Shown: positions 25,007-34,295, counted from the stretch's first letter. The stretch: DNA of 46,521 bases from Lachnospiraceae bacterium (GCA_017440575.1 JAFSGY010000111.1:1-46521), one strand, 5' to 3'. The notes: generated from the sequence alone by a model not told the origin. Made by a program: numbers and translations.

Positions 25007-27410
25007 CGCCAAACTTCTTATTCAATTGTTTTAAGATTTTCTTTACGAATGCGTCAACAGACTCTGTTGTGAATGCCTCATCCTTTGGAGTGAATACAAC
25101 AGTAAATGCCATACTCTTCTGGTCTGCTGCAATCTGTTCGCCCTCGTAAATATCAAACAAAGTAATCTTTGTAATGTACTTACATGCTTCCTTCATTGCA
25201 TCTTCCAGCTCACCACAAGTGATATTCTTAGCAACAACAAGCGCTAAGTCTCTCTGCTCCTCAGGGAACTTAGGTAATGGCTCAAATACCGGCTTCTTAC
25301 CATACCACTGTGAAACAAGCTTTAAGTCAATTTCTAATAAATACATTGGTGTACGAAGGTCACAGTCATCTGCGATATCGTAAGCAAGCTTACCAAAGTA
25401 ACCAATCTCTACGCCCTCACAGCTAATGCTTGCTGTCTGATATGGATGCATGAATGTGTTACTTGTATTGCTATATTTGAACTCCACATGCAATGTCTCT
25501 GCAATCTTCTCTGCAATACCTTTCATGGTGTAGAAGGATTCCTTTTCACCAAAGATACCAACACAAAGCTTTGCTCTTTCATCCGGGTACTCCGTTAACG
25601 GCAAGCTCTTTGGCATGAATACATTACCGATTTCAAATAATCTTCCTTCTAAATTGCCCTTCTTCTGGTTACGAACTACAGCATTAATCATAGATGCTGC
25701 TAACGTTGTTCTCATTAAGGATAACTCTTCACTGATTGGATTCATAATTCTGATTGCGTGACGTTCCACAGCATCCTCAGGTAATCTTAATAAATCTAAA
25801 TCAGAAGGTGAGAAGAAGGAATAATGAATGCACTCATAAGCACCTACGCTACAAAGAGCATTCTTTAATCTTGCTTCTGCTTTCTGCTGCAAATTCAATC
25901 CACCATTAGTAACCTGAGCGGAAGCAATAAAGGTAGGAACGATATTCTCATAGCCATACAGACGAATTACTTCCTCTGCAACATCCTGATAATTCTCAAT
26001 ATCTTCACGGAATGCCGGAACTTGTAAAATTAAGTCGTCTCCATCAATCTTTGGAGCAAAGGTAAGGTTATTCATAATACGAAGAATATCCTCGTTAGGT
26101 ACCTGAATACCTAAACACTTATTAACCTTATTAATGCTTACCGCTACTTCTCTTGGCTCTACACTATTTCCTGTATTTACATCAACGTGTGTACGTGCAA
26201 CCTTACCACAATCTAATTCTTCCATTAAATGAAGCGCTCTCTTCATTGCCATAACCGTTGCGTATTCATCAACACCCTTTTCGTAACGGGCACTGGAATC
26301 GGAACGCTTTCCTACAGCTCTGGAAGTCTTTCTAATATTATCACGGGCAAACTTAGCAGCCTCAAATAAAACAGTATTTGTTGTCTCACGAATCTCAGAA
26401 TTTAAGCCACCCATAACACCAGCTAAGGCAACTGGCTTAACGCCATCACAAATTACCATGTTTTCACTGGTAAGTGTTAATTCCTGCTCATCTAATGTAA
26501 CAATTGTTTCACCGTCATTGGCTCTTCTAACATTGATTGCATTTCCTTCGATTGTAGAACAATCAAAAGCGTGCATTGGCTGTCCTAATTCCTTTAAGAT
26601 ATAATTTGTAATATCTACCACATTAGAAATGGCATCAATTCCAACCAATGCTAATCTACGCTTCATCCATACAGGAGACTCACCGATTTTCACATCTGTC
26701 ACATAGTGAGCACTGTATCTTGGACAAAGTTCAGGACAATCAACTGAAACCTGGAATCCTTCTAACTCTGCGTCAGACTCTGTATAGCTTAAATCAGGAG
26801 CCTTAATCTCTTTTTCTAATACCGCTGCAACCTCTCTCGCAATACCATAGATACTCTGACAATCAGGACGGTTTGCTGTAATCGCAATATCAAACATCCA
26901 ATCATCAAGACCTAAAATCGGCTTTACATCTGCACCAATCGGAGCATCTTCAGGAAGTACTAATAATCCGTTATAGCCTGCGCCCGGATACATATTCTCA
27001 CTTACGCCAAGCTCAACGCCAGAACAAAGCATACCAAATGACTCATAGCCTCTAAGCTTACCCTTGCCAATTGTCATTACACCTTCTACAGTCTTATGAT
27101 CCTTAGCTGTTGCATACACAGTTGCTCCAACAAGAGCTGTTGGGAACTTTCCACCTGCTACTACATTATCTGCGCCACAGCAAATCTGAAACTGGCCATG
27201 TTCACCACAATCTACCTGACATACATGTAAATGAGTATCAGGGATTGCCTCACATGTTAAAACATGACCTACAACAACCTTGCTGATGTCTTTTCCTACT
27301 TCATATAATTCCTCTACCTCAAAACCGCAAGAGAATAATTTGTCCTGCAATTCCTGTGGAGTAATGTCGATATCTACATATTCCTTAATCCAACTTAATG
27401 GTGCTAACAT
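24990..27410 (-). CDS. pheT: Phenylalanine--tRNA ligase beta subunit
   Basis: Protein of 806 residues, full length. It starts MLAPLSWIKEYVDIDI. A tRNA-binding OB domain (about residues 40-150, with VGHVLTCEAIPDTHLHVCQV) is followed by the B3/B4 editing region, B5, the catalytic-like core (NPISEELSLMRTTLAASMI) and the C-terminal anticodon-binding FDX-ACB domain (PLPKFPEEQRDLALVV; TLFDIYEG). With PheS it forms the (alpha-beta)2 enzyme that charges tRNAPhe. It lies 135 bp after pheS, separated by two hairpins, and should be under the same T-box. Confidence 0.97.
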   Translation of the reverse strand: MLAPLSWIKEYVDIDITPQELQDKLFSCGFEVEELYEVGKDISKVVVGHVLTCEAIPDTHLHVCQVDCGEHGQFQICCGADNVVAGGKFPTALVGATVYATAKDHKTVEGVMTIGKGKLRGYESFGMLCSGVELGVSENMYPGAGYNGLLVLPEDAPIGADVKPILGLDDWMFDIAITANRPDCQSIYGIAREVAAVLEKEIKAPDLSYTESDAELEGFQVSVDCPELCPRYSAHYVTDVKIGESPVWMKRRLALVGIDAISNVVDITNYILKELGQPMHAFDCSTIEGNAINVRRANDGETIVTLDEQELTLTSENMVICDGVKPVALAGVMGGLNSEIRETTNTVLFEAAKFARDNIRKTSRAVGKRSDSSARYEKGVDEYATVMAMKRALHLMEELDCGKVARTHVDVNTGNSVEPREVAVSINKVNKCLGIQVPNEDILRIMNNLTFAPKIDGDDLILQVPAFREDIENYQDVAEEVIRLYGYENIVPTFIASAQVTNGGLNLQQKAEARLKNALCSVGAYECIHYSFFSPSDLDLLRLPEDAVERHAIRIMNPISEELSLMRTTLAASMINAVVRNQKKGNLEGRLFEIGNVFMPKSLPLTEYPDERAKLCVGIFGEKESFYTMKGIAEKIAETLHVEFKYSNTSNTFMHPYQTASISCEGVEIGYFGKLAYDIADDCDLRTPMYLLEIDLKLVSQWYGKKPVFEPLPKFPEEQRDLALVVAKNITCGELEDAMKEACKYITKITLFDIYEGEQIAADQKSMAFTVVFTPKDEAFTTESVDAFVKKILKQLNKKFGVELRS

Positions 27411-27448
27411 ATCTATACCTTACCTTTCCTATTCTTTCCAATATACTT

Positions 27449-27476
27449 GAAGAATGACTCTTTAGAGGCATTCTTC
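27449..27476 (-). repeat. Second intercistronic hairpin between pheS and pheT
   Basis: GAAGAATG and CATTCTTC pair over 8 bp, then one mismatch, then CTCT/AGAG around a TT loop. No T tract follows, so it is not an ordinary terminator. It may stabilise mRNA ends or be a processing site. Confidence 0.6.
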
Positions 27477-27477
27477 T

Positions 27478-27544
27478 GCATGAAACTTAGTACTTCTTGG
27501 CGTTGCATACTTTTATGCAACGTCTTTAGAAGTACTTTTCATGC
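27478..27544 (-). repeat. Long three-part hairpin directly after pheS
   Basis: Three perfect stems are nested: GCATGAAA/TTTCATGC, AGTACTTCT/AGAAGTACT and CGTTGCAT/ATGCAACG, split by small internal loops and closed by a 6-nt loop. It begins 1 nt after the pheS stop codon. No T run follows. The length and symmetry suggest an RNA processing or stability element, or a small palindromic insertion. Confidence 0.7.
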
Positions 27545-27545
27545 T

Positions 27546-28571
27546 TTAGTCATTTAACTGCTTTAATACTCTTAAATCAGATTCAAACAATAACTTGATA
27601 TTGTTGATACCATACTTTAACATTGCCGTACGCTCAATGCCGATACCAAATGCCAATCCACTATATTCATCCGAATCAATACCACAGTTTTCAAGTACCT
27701 TTTTATTTACAACGCCTGCACCGAGAATCTCAATCCAGCCTGTTCCCTTACAAAGCTTACAGCCCTGACCGCCACACTCAAAACAGCTACAATCAACCTC
27801 TACAGATGGCTCTGTAAATGGGAAGTAAGAAGGACGAAGTCTTGTTTTAGTACCTTCTCCATAAATCTTGCTAACGAATACATCAAGCATACCCTGTAAA
27901 TCGCAAAGCGTAATTCCCTTATCTACTACAAGACCTTCCATCTGCGTAAACATTGGTGAATGTGTAGCATCATCATCGGAACGGAATACTTTACCAGGAG
28001 ATAATATCTTGATAGGCGGCTTCTTGTTCTCCATAACATGAATCTGTCCTGCAGATGTCTGTGTTCTTAACAGAAACTCTGGTGACAGATAGAACGTATC
28101 CTGCATATCTCTTGCCGGATGATCCTGTGGTGTATTCAATGCGGTAAAGTTATAATAATCGGTTTCGATTTCTGTTCCCTCGAAGATTTCAAAGCCCATT
28201 CCTGAAAATACATCAATAAGCTGATTACGAATTAATGTGATTGGATGTAAGTTACCCTGCTCTGACTTCTCTGCAGGAAGAGAAATATCAATCTTCTCTG
28301 ACTCATATCTGTCCTGAAGCTCTTTTGCCTTCATCTTCTCGTCAAGTCCACCAATAAAGTCTAATGCCCAAACCTTTAATTCGTTCACACCCTTACCATA
28401 TTCAGCCTTCTGGTCATTCGGAATGTTCTTCATTTCCTTCATCAGTAAGCCAATCTTACCTGTTTTTCCATCCAAATACTTCTTTCTGAATTCATACACT
28501 TCCTTAGAGGAATTTAATTCATCGGCTCCAGCGATGATTTCCTGCTTAATCTGCTCTAAATTCGCGTTCAT
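27546..28571 (-). CDS. pheS: Phenylalanine--tRNA ligase alpha subunit
   Basis: Protein of 341 residues, full length. The N-terminal coiled coil (residues 1-90) is followed by the class II core with motif 2 [23 protein letters not shown] and motif 3 [18 protein letters not shown]. The zinc-like pair [19 protein letters not shown] sits in an insertion common to Firmicutes PheS. It makes phenylalanyl-adenylate and charges tRNAPhe with PheT. AAGGAG lies before the ATG. Upstream is a T-box leader, and between the T-box terminator and the start is the structured element at 28598-28674. Confidence 0.97.
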   Translation of the reverse strand: MNANLEQIKQEIIAGADELNSSKEVYEFRKKYLDGKTGKIGLLMKEMKNIPNDQKAEYGKGVNELKVWALDFIGGLDEKMKAKELQDRYESEKIDISLPAEKSEQGNLHPITLIRNQLIDVFSGMGFEIFEGTEIETDYYNFTALNTPQDHPARDMQDTFYLSPEFLLRTQTSAGQIHVMENKKPPIKILSPGKVFRSDDDATHSPMFTQMEGLVVDKGITLCDLQGMLDVFVSKIYGEGTKTRLRPSYFPFTEPSVEVDCSCFECGGQGCKLCKGTGWIEILGAGVVNKKVLENCGIDSDEYSGLAFGIGIERTAMLKYGINNIKLLFESDLRVLKQLND

Positions 28572-28597
28572 CTTATTACTCCTTTCATGATTAGCAA

Positions 28598-28674
28598 TCG
28601 AGTAGGTACTAACCTACTCGCTGTGCCAAGCGCATGCAGCAAAGCTGCAAATTACCTTATGCACTTGTGCACAT
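28598..28674 (-). repeat. Structured RNA/repeat element, copy A (5' UTR of pheS)
   Basis: Read on the minus strand: TGTGC-A-CAAG pairs with CTTG-GCACA (bulged A), enclosing an apical GCAGC/GCTGC hairpin. A 9-bp hairpin CGAGTAGGT/ACCTACTCG follows immediately. It starts directly after the T tract of the T-box terminator and ends 26 nt before the pheS ATG, just in front of its ribosome binding site. A second copy (46061-46134) has the same layout, with compensatory changes at three base pairs. Confidence 0.7.
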
Positions 28675-28945
28675 AAAAAGTCCCTTGTACTGTTAAGTAC
28701 AAGGGACGAATGTTATCGTGGTACCACCCAAATTCCCGTTTGTCTTATATATTTCAAACGGCTCTAACGAACGTAACGTGTTCTTCTACGTCTCTGCCTA
28801 CCTATTACAAAACACTTCAACAGAGCTGCTCCGGTGGGAAATTCGATACTATATCTGAACTTAGGAGGCTTTCAGCCGGTGACCTCCACTCTCTGGCAGA
28901 AAATATAGCTCTACTTTGCACCTTCCATGCATTTTTATTTTCATA
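28675..28945 (-). promoter_or_regulatory. T-box leader of pheST (tRNAPhe sensing)
   Basis: The minus strand shows the parts of a T-box in order. Stem I region has AGAGAGTGGAGGTCACCGGC and GCTGAAAGCCTCC. The specifier region GAATTTCCCACC contains the Phe codon TTC (28838-28840). The T-box sequence GGGTGGTACCACG (28717-28729) pairs with the tRNA acceptor end. A terminator (28680-28707) follows. Uncharged tRNAPhe stabilises the antiterminator and permits pheST transcription. The gene identity agrees with the specifier. Start is placed from the promoter at 28952-28980. Confidence 0.93.
28680..28707 (-). terminator. T-box controlled terminator of pheST
   Basis: A perfect 11-bp stem (GTCCCTTGTAC/GTACAAGGGAC) with a 6-nt loop is followed by TTTTTATG. 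It is preceded by the T-box sequence with which it competes. Confidence 0.92.
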
Positions 28946-28951
28946 TAAAAC

Positions 28952-28980
28952 ATAATAGACACTTTAAAAACAAAAGTCAA
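28952..28980 (-). promoter_or_regulatory. Promoter of the pheST T-box transcript
   Basis: TTGACT (28975-28980) and TATTAT (28952-28957) are 17 bp apart. The -35 lies inside the terminator hairpin of the upstream ABC gene. Confidence 0.7.
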
Positions 28981-28988
28981 GGACTTTT
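28972..28988 (-). terminator. Small terminator after the second ABC exporter pair
   Basis: AAAAGTC/GACTTTT with a 3-nt loop is followed by GTTTTT on the minus strand, right at the stop codon of the ABC gene. It is short but correctly placed. Confidence 0.5.
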
Positions 28989-30883
28989 TACGTCAAGGCA
29001 AAAGCTTTGTCCATACCTTTTTTACGATAATACTGTGCCTGTGCTTCCCACATTTCATAATATTTTCCGTTTGTATCTGCTACCAACTCATCATGATTAC
29101 CAAGCTGCACTAATTGTCCTTTATGAAATACTGCAATCTTGTCACAAAACTTACAGGATGATAAACGATGTGAAATATAAATCGCTGTCTTATTGCCTGC
29201 AATTTTGTCAAAACTGGTATATATCTCATACTCTGCAAGTGGGTCTAATGCTGCCGTCGGCTCATCGAGCAGAATAAAAGGTGCTTCCTTGTAAATGGCT
29301 CGGGCAAGAGCTATCTTCTGCCCTTCTCCTCCACTGATTTCTACACCGCTATCCTCATAGTCCTTGTATAAATAGGTCACAAGTCCCTGCTCCCATCCTG
29401 CAAGTCTCTCCCCAAATCCTGCATCCTCCAGGCACTTTTCTACCTTTCCTTCATCAAAGTCCACATTAACAGCTACATTCTGTGCCAGCATAAGAGAGAA
29501 TAGTGAAAAATCCTGAAATACCACAGAGAACAATCTACTGTATTCCTCTTGCTTGAACTTTTTGATGTTCACACCATTTAGCAAGATTTCTCCCTCCTGT
29601 GGGTCATAGAGCCTGCATAAAAGCTTAATCATTGTCGTTTTACCGGAACCATTCATGCCGACAATTGCAAGCTTCTCTCCTATTTTTAGTTTCAGTGAAA
29701 AATGACGCAAAGCATACTCCTCTGCACCCGGATAACAGAAAGAAACATCTCTAAATTCTATCTCATATTCGTTGTCACTGCGCTTTTCAACCGGCAACTT
29801 ACCCTTATACATCTCATCCTCAAGCGCAAGCATTTCCAAGGTACTAGCCTGTCTTCTTGCTGCTATGGCAAGCTTTTCCAGGTTGCTGGTAATACCATGC
29901 AATTCCAGCAAAAGATTTTTCAGACAGCCGGCAAGCCTGACTACATTTCCTACACTGATTCCTCCTGCAATCGCTAATATTCCTACAACCAGATAAGAGC
30001 CACCTTCTAATGCACCACCCACAGCCTGATAACAAAAACCACCACCACTTGCACCAATGGCAGCATCAATCGTCTTTTTCCGATACGGTTTTCTTTTTAT
30101 TGCATCGATAGTCCAACTTTTTAACAAATTGTAGCTTCTATAAATACGAATATCCTTTCCATTCTGATAGTGAAATTCAAACCCTGCTGCAAATGGCCAG
30201 CAAAAATCACTCTGCTCCTTTTTCTCCTCATCGGTAGGAATATGATACATAAAGTACTCTTCTGCTTTCTTGAAATAAGCGCCTGCCTTATGTCCAACAA
30301 ATGCCACTACCAGCAACACAAGTAATATCATAACGATTACATAACTCCTTGTCTGAAGCATATATTGCAGAACAGGAATACCAAATACTATTGCACCAGT
30401 AATATTAATGCAGCTATACAAAAATCCGTTAGAATACCAAAAAACACTATGTAAACCAGCTCCCCAGTTATTATCCTGTTCCGTACGTTTTCTAAGCTCC
30501 TTTACCTCTGGGCTGTCAATTCTGGAAAAATCCATATTCATCATTTTTTCTTCCAGCATGCAATGATACAGGTCACATATTTTCTGGCTCCGCACCTCTA
30601 AACGATTCCAAATAAAGCTGGCTACCATATGTAACATAAAGGTAAGCATGACTGACGCAAGCACAACTGACATAATTGTCATAAATTCTTTCTTGGCAGA
30701 CAGCGCATTTAATACATACGAAGATAACAACAGGTTAATATATATAATCATAGCATTGGCAATATGTACAACACATGTCGTCAGAAAATAAGTACTGTCT
30801 ATCTCCTGAATCACTTTCAGTATTTTTCTCACATTTTTAATATGCTCCTTCAAAGGAAGCTTGCCCATCAGATTCGATTCCAT
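28988..30883 (-). CDS. ABC exporter half-transporter, second pair, downstream gene
   Basis: Protein of 631 residues started at MESNLMGKLPLKEHIKN, where GGAGGG lies 8 nt upstream; the frame from 30952 has no such site. The membrane domain spans about residues 25-350. The ATPase domain has Walker A GMNGSGKTT, a signature reading ISGGEGQK (degenerate relative to LSGGQ), Walker B FILLDEPTAALD and H-loop YISHRLSS. It overlaps the preceding ABC gene by 47 bp, so the two are translationally coupled and likely make a heterodimer. The nearby LytTR two-component system suggests export of a peptide or defence against one; the substrate is unknown. Confidence 0.88.
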   Translation of the reverse strand: MESNLMGKLPLKEHIKNVRKILKVIQEIDSTYFLTTCVVHIANAMIIYINLLLSSYVLNALSAKKEFMTIMSVVLASVMLTFMLHMVASFIWNRLEVRSQKICDLYHCMLEEKMMNMDFSRIDSPEVKELRKRTEQDNNWGAGLHSVFWYSNGFLYSCINITGAIVFGIPVLQYMLQTRSYVIVMILLVLLVVAFVGHKAGAYFKKAEEYFMYHIPTDEEKKEQSDFCWPFAAGFEFHYQNGKDIRIYRSYNLLKSWTIDAIKRKPYRKKTIDAAIGASGGGFCYQAVGGALEGGSYLVVGILAIAGGISVGNVVRLAGCLKNLLLELHGITSNLEKLAIAARRQASTLEMLALEDEMYKGKLPVEKRSDNEYEIEFRDVSFCYPGAEEYALRHFSLKLKIGEKLAIVGMNGSGKTTMIKLLCRLYDPQEGEILLNGVNIKKFKQEEYSRLFSVVFQDFSLFSLMLAQNVAVNVDFDEGKVEKCLEDAGFGERLAGWEQGLVTYLYKDYEDSGVEISGGEGQKIALARAIYKEAPFILLDEPTAALDPLAEYEIYTSFDKIAGNKTAIYISHRLSSCKFCDKIAVFHKGQLVQLGNHDELVADTNGKYYEMWEAQAQYYRKKGMDKAFALT

Positions 30884-32723
30884 CTTCACATCCCTCCTCT
30901 TTCTCATAATAATTACTCTGTACCTGATACATTTTCGCATAGGCTCCGCCACTTTGCATTAGCTCTTCATGCGTACCGGACTCTGCAACACGCCCATGCT
31001 CCAGCATAATAATGCGGTCAGAAAAACTTGTACTGGCAAGTCTGTGTGATATAAAAACAGATGTTTTACCATCACTATACTGCTGATAACAGTCATATAT
31101 TTCACTTTCTGCAATCGGGTCAAGTGCTGCTGTAGGTTCATCCAATATCAAAATAGGTGCATTCTTATACAAGGCTCTTGCAAGTAAAAATCTCTGCTGC
31201 TGTCCACCAGAAAGCTCCACACCATCTTTTGATAAGGACTTTTTCATAAAAGAATCCATCTTGATTCCTTTTTCTTCAAATACACTCCGTAATCCTGCCT
31301 TCTCCAATGCTTCCCATGCTTTTTTCTCATCAAGCCTTTCTTTACAGTCCATCGACAGATTCTCTCCTACGGTAAACGGCAATATGAGCTGTTCCTGAAA
31401 AACAGCCGAAAATAACTGATACCATTCTCCCTTCGGAAAGCTTCTGCTGTCTATTCCATTGATTCTAATTTCTCCGGAATCCGGTTCGTACAGACCGCAC
31501 AAAAGCTTCACAAGCGTTGTCTTTCCCGCACCATTCACACCAACAATAGCCAGCTTTTCCCCTGCATGAATCGTTAGATTAAAATGATCAAATAATACAT
31601 CCTCTTCATAAGAAAAACAAACATCCCGAAACTCTATTTCCAGCGGCATGGATAACTCACTAATATGTCTGCTGCCACTTTCTTCATCCTCTTCCGCAAG
31701 CTCCATATATGTTCTAAAGGAATCTGCCATATTAGACGCATCACGCAAGCTTGCAATATTTCCCATGATATTGGTTACAAAGTTAGAAAAGCCTGTCACT
31801 GCGCCAAAATATAACACAAAATCACTTACCCCGATCCTTCCCTCTGATACCTGATATACCAGAAAAGCATATGCTGCAACATCCCTAATAACTGCCAGCA
31901 AATAAGTTAATTGCTCGCATACTGTCCTTCTGTCCCCAAGCTTTCTATGCAAAACACTCTGTTCATCAATCACCTTATTCAAAAGGCTTTTCAACCATGT
32001 TCCCATATGAAAAAGGCGAATATCCTTTGCTGCCTTTGTATTTCCCATAACTGATTTCACATAGTAATAACGCTTCTGAACAGTTGCTTTTTCCTGACGA
32101 AGCTTTTCAGCAAATCGTATCTCGTACATACTAACTAGATAGTTTAAAAGTGAAATTCCGATTAGCGCAATTACCATCCATGCATTCAGTGTACTCAACA
32201 CTGTCGAATATAGAAAAAAACATAATATATTACGAAGCAGCCCTACTGTATCACTAACAAAGCGTGAGCTTGCACTCCAGTCTCCACTGCTTAAAGCATT
32301 CTGTGCCTGCCAATACAGATTCTTTACCTTACCTGATTCCTCATAGGCATACTTAACCCTCTGACTCTTTAGAAACAGCATTCCCATGAAATTCGTTCTC
32401 TGCATATTATACAGGTGATACTTACCATACTCCGCTGCTGAATATCCACCATAGAGCAACATCATTCCTATTGTAAAAGGAATCAACACACCCATGAGCC
32501 GTTGTATCGTTACTCCCTCTGTTATCATATCAATCGTAAGCTTCGGAAGATAAATCCCTATCAATGGCATAATCGCAGCCAGTACAATTTCAATCCCACA
32601 CAAAAACAAAACAATCGGTTCATACATCCAAAAAAGCTTTGTAAAATACCACGTATTGCTAATGACCGAAAAATGTCTGCATTCCGGTTCCTTCCCATTT
32701 TCCTTGTTATTCTCGATTTCCAT
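30837..32723 (-). CDS. ABC exporter half-transporter, second pair, upstream gene
   Basis: Protein of 628 residues when started at MEIENNKENGKE. The frame runs open to 32912 without a convincing start, and GGAAGG lies about 15 nt before the chosen ATG, so the start is uncertain. The membrane domain covers about residues 40-340. The ATPase domain has Walker A GVNGAGKTT, signature ELSGGQQQR, Walker B PILILDEPTAALD and H-loop FISHRLAS, all canonical. It is separated from the histidine kinase gene by a terminator (32813-32842), so it likely has its own promoter, possibly one controlled by the response regulator. Confidence 0.87.
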   Translation of the reverse strand: MEIENNKENGKEPECRHFSVISNTWYFTKLFWMYEPIVLFLCGIEIVLAAIMPLIGIYLPKLTIDMITEGVTIQRLMGVLIPFTIGMMLLYGGYSAAEYGKYHLYNMQRTNFMGMLFLKSQRVKYAYEESGKVKNLYWQAQNALSSGDWSASSRFVSDTVGLLRNILCFFLYSTVLSTLNAWMVIALIGISLLNYLVSMYEIRFAEKLRQEKATVQKRYYYVKSVMGNTKAAKDIRLFHMGTWLKSLLNKVIDEQSVLHRKLGDRRTVCEQLTYLLAVIRDVAAYAFLVYQVSEGRIGVSDFVLYFGAVTGFSNFVTNIMGNIASLRDASNMADSFRTYMELAEEDEESGSRHISELSMPLEIEFRDVCFSYEEDVLFDHFNLTIHAGEKLAIVGVNGAGKTTLVKLLCGLYEPDSGEIRINGIDSRSFPKGEWYQLFSAVFQEQLILPFTVGENLSMDCKERLDEKKAWEALEKAGLRSVFEEKGIKMDSFMKKSLSKDGVELSGGQQQRFLLARALYKNAPILILDEPTAALDPIAESEIYDCYQQYSDGKTSVFISHRLASTSFSDRIIMLEHGRVAESGTHEELMQSGGAYAKMYQVQSNYYEKEEGCEDGIESDGQASFEGAY

Positions 32724-32812
32724 ATTTACACACCCATTCCTTCCTCTTTCTCCTTCGTAACGATTCTGCACCGCAAAATCATCATACCTGATTCTCTTCA
32801 AAAAAAGAAAAA

Positions 32813-32842
32813 TCGTGCACGAACGGTTCTTCTCGTGCACGA
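32813..32842 (-). terminator. Terminator after the LytTR two-component operon
   Basis: Two copies of the self-complementary TCGTGCACGA, 10 nt apart, form a 10-bp stem. TTTTTCTTTTTTTG follows on the minus strand. Confidence 0.88.
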
Positions 32843-32847
32843 ATGGT

Positions 32848-33576
32848 CTACAATGGTAGCATGACTTCTGTAGCAAATACTCCCTCTTCATCCTGTCTGT
32901 CCAGATATCCATGATAACGCTCCACTACCTTATCAATTCGCATAAGCCCAAATCCATGATAACCTTCCTTACCACTCTTAGTAGAAAGATACAGCTTGCC
33001 ACTTCTTTTCAAGGTCTCTTCCACAGAATTCATGACATAAATATAAAGCTGTCCCTTTAGAATATCAATATATACCCTGATAAAGCGTTTCTCTGCATCT
33101 TCCATTTTCATACAGGCTTCCATAGCATTATCCATAAGATTACCAACAATCAGACTAAGCTCCACCTCAGAAATTGCAAGCTCCTTAGGCACCACGGCCT
33201 TTGCCTCAACCCGTATTCCTCTTGCCTTTGCCAGAGAAATCTTGCTGTTTAGTATAGCATCCATCATAACATTTCCAGTCTTGATTACAGTATCTACAGT
33301 TGTAAGATCTGTATCCAGCTCGTTCAAGTATTGCTCCAGTTCTATCAGATTCCCCATGGTCAGATGTGCTTTCATGGTCTGAATATGATTATGATAATCA
33401 TGACGCCAGCCCCTGGTCTGCCGATACATATTTTCAACCTCTTCACAATGCTTTTCCAGTAAGTCATTCTGATAAGCACTGATACGCTTATCAACCATCT
33501 TTTCTATATAGTATTTTATCAAACCAAAAACCGCTGCACATAATACCATAGCAGCAATTATGAATCCTGCTTTCAT
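32848..33576 (-). CDS. Short sensor histidine kinase of the HPK10/AgrC type
   Basis: Protein of 242 residues. A single N-terminal membrane segment (about residues 3-22) replaces the usual six- or seven-helix sensor. The phosphoacceptor lies in GWRHDYHNHIQ (His59, RHDxxN type), and the GHKL ATPase has VGNLMDNAMEAC and a glycine loop KEGYHGFGLMRI. Its start overlaps the response regulator stop (ATGA). Without a sensor domain it may read signals through another membrane protein, such as the ABC exporters next to it. It should phosphorylate the LytTR regulator. Confidence 0.88.
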   Translation of the reverse strand: MKAGFIIAAMVLCAAVFGLIKYYIEKMVDKRISAYQNDLLEKHCEEVENMYRQTRGWRHDYHNHIQTMKAHLTMGNLIELEQYLNELDTDLTTVDTVIKTGNVMMDAILNSKISLAKARGIRVEAKAVVPKELAISEVELSLIVGNLMDNAMEACMKMEDAEKRFIRVYIDILKGQLYIYVMNSVEETLKRSGKLYLSTKSGKEGYHGFGLMRIDKVVERYHGYLDRQDEEGVFATEVMLPL

Positions 33577-34295
33577 CCTCTATTTCCTTTATCTCTTCGA
33601 TAGTATTCTATAAACGCCTTGTTCATCTCCTGATACATTCTTCTGCTGACTGGAATACTGTTTCCATCATCAAAATATATCCTTTCCTTATCAATCTGAT
33701 GGATATTTCCAACCCTGCACAAATAAGAGCGATGGCATTTTCGATATTCCTCTCTGTCAAGAAGCTGTTCTAACTCCGACAGACTTTCCTTACACTCTAT
33801 CTCTCCACCATAAGCAATGCCAATACAACTTCCATACCCCCTTGCTTCCACATAATTTATTTCTTCTGTTGAAAGCTTACGCATCTCCTCATTCAACGTA
33901 TGTATTATGACACAATCGTCAGTTTTTCTTATTTCTGATACCAGCTTTAAACAAGCAAAAACCTTTTCCTCCGATATCGGCTTTAACAAATATCGCAATG
34001 CTGCAACCTCATAGCCTTCTTCCAGATAATCCGTAATCCCTGTAGTAAAAACTATGGTTGTATTTGCATCCTTTGTCCGAATCTGTCTTGCCAGCTCCAT
34101 GCCATTCATACCGGACATCTGTATATCCACAAACAGCACATCAAAATTCATATCCTCCCACTGAAACAAGAAGCCCTCTGCATTCTCATAATGCTGAATC
34201 GTAAGCGTTACCTTCGAATCAATTCCCCATTTTCTGATATACGTATCTAACAGTTCTCTATGAACCTGTTCATCTTCAATAATTGCAATTCTCAC
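33573..34295 (-). CDS. LytTR-family response regulator
   Basis: Protein of 240 residues with a GTG start and AAAGGG 8 nt upstream. Residues 1-120 form the receiver domain with acidic pocket EDE and phosphoacceptor Asp57 (FVDIQMSGMNG). Residues about 135-235 form a LytTR DNA-binding domain (INYVEARGYG; YRKCHRSYLCRVGNI; IPVSRRMYQEM). LytTR regulators bind repeated sites upstream of peptide, bacteriocin or transporter genes. It is the first gene of the two-gene operon with the kinase. Likely targets are the adjacent ABC exporter genes, by position only. Confidence 0.92.
   Translation of the reverse strand: MRIAIIEDEQVHRELLDTYIRKWGIDSKVTLTIQHYENAEGFLFQWEDMNFDVLFVDIQMSGMNGMELARQIRTKDANTTIVFTTGITDYLEEGYEVAALRYLLKPISEEKVFACLKLVSEIRKTDDCVIIHTLNEEMRKLSTEEINYVEARGYGSCIGIAYGGEIECKESLSELEQLLDREEYRKCHRSYLCRVGNIHQIDKERIYFDDGNSIPVSRRMYQEMNKAFIEYYRRDKGNRG

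Noticed and set aside
28710-28955. Plus-strand ORF of 81 codons
   Set aside because: Antisense to the T-box leader, which explains the sequence.
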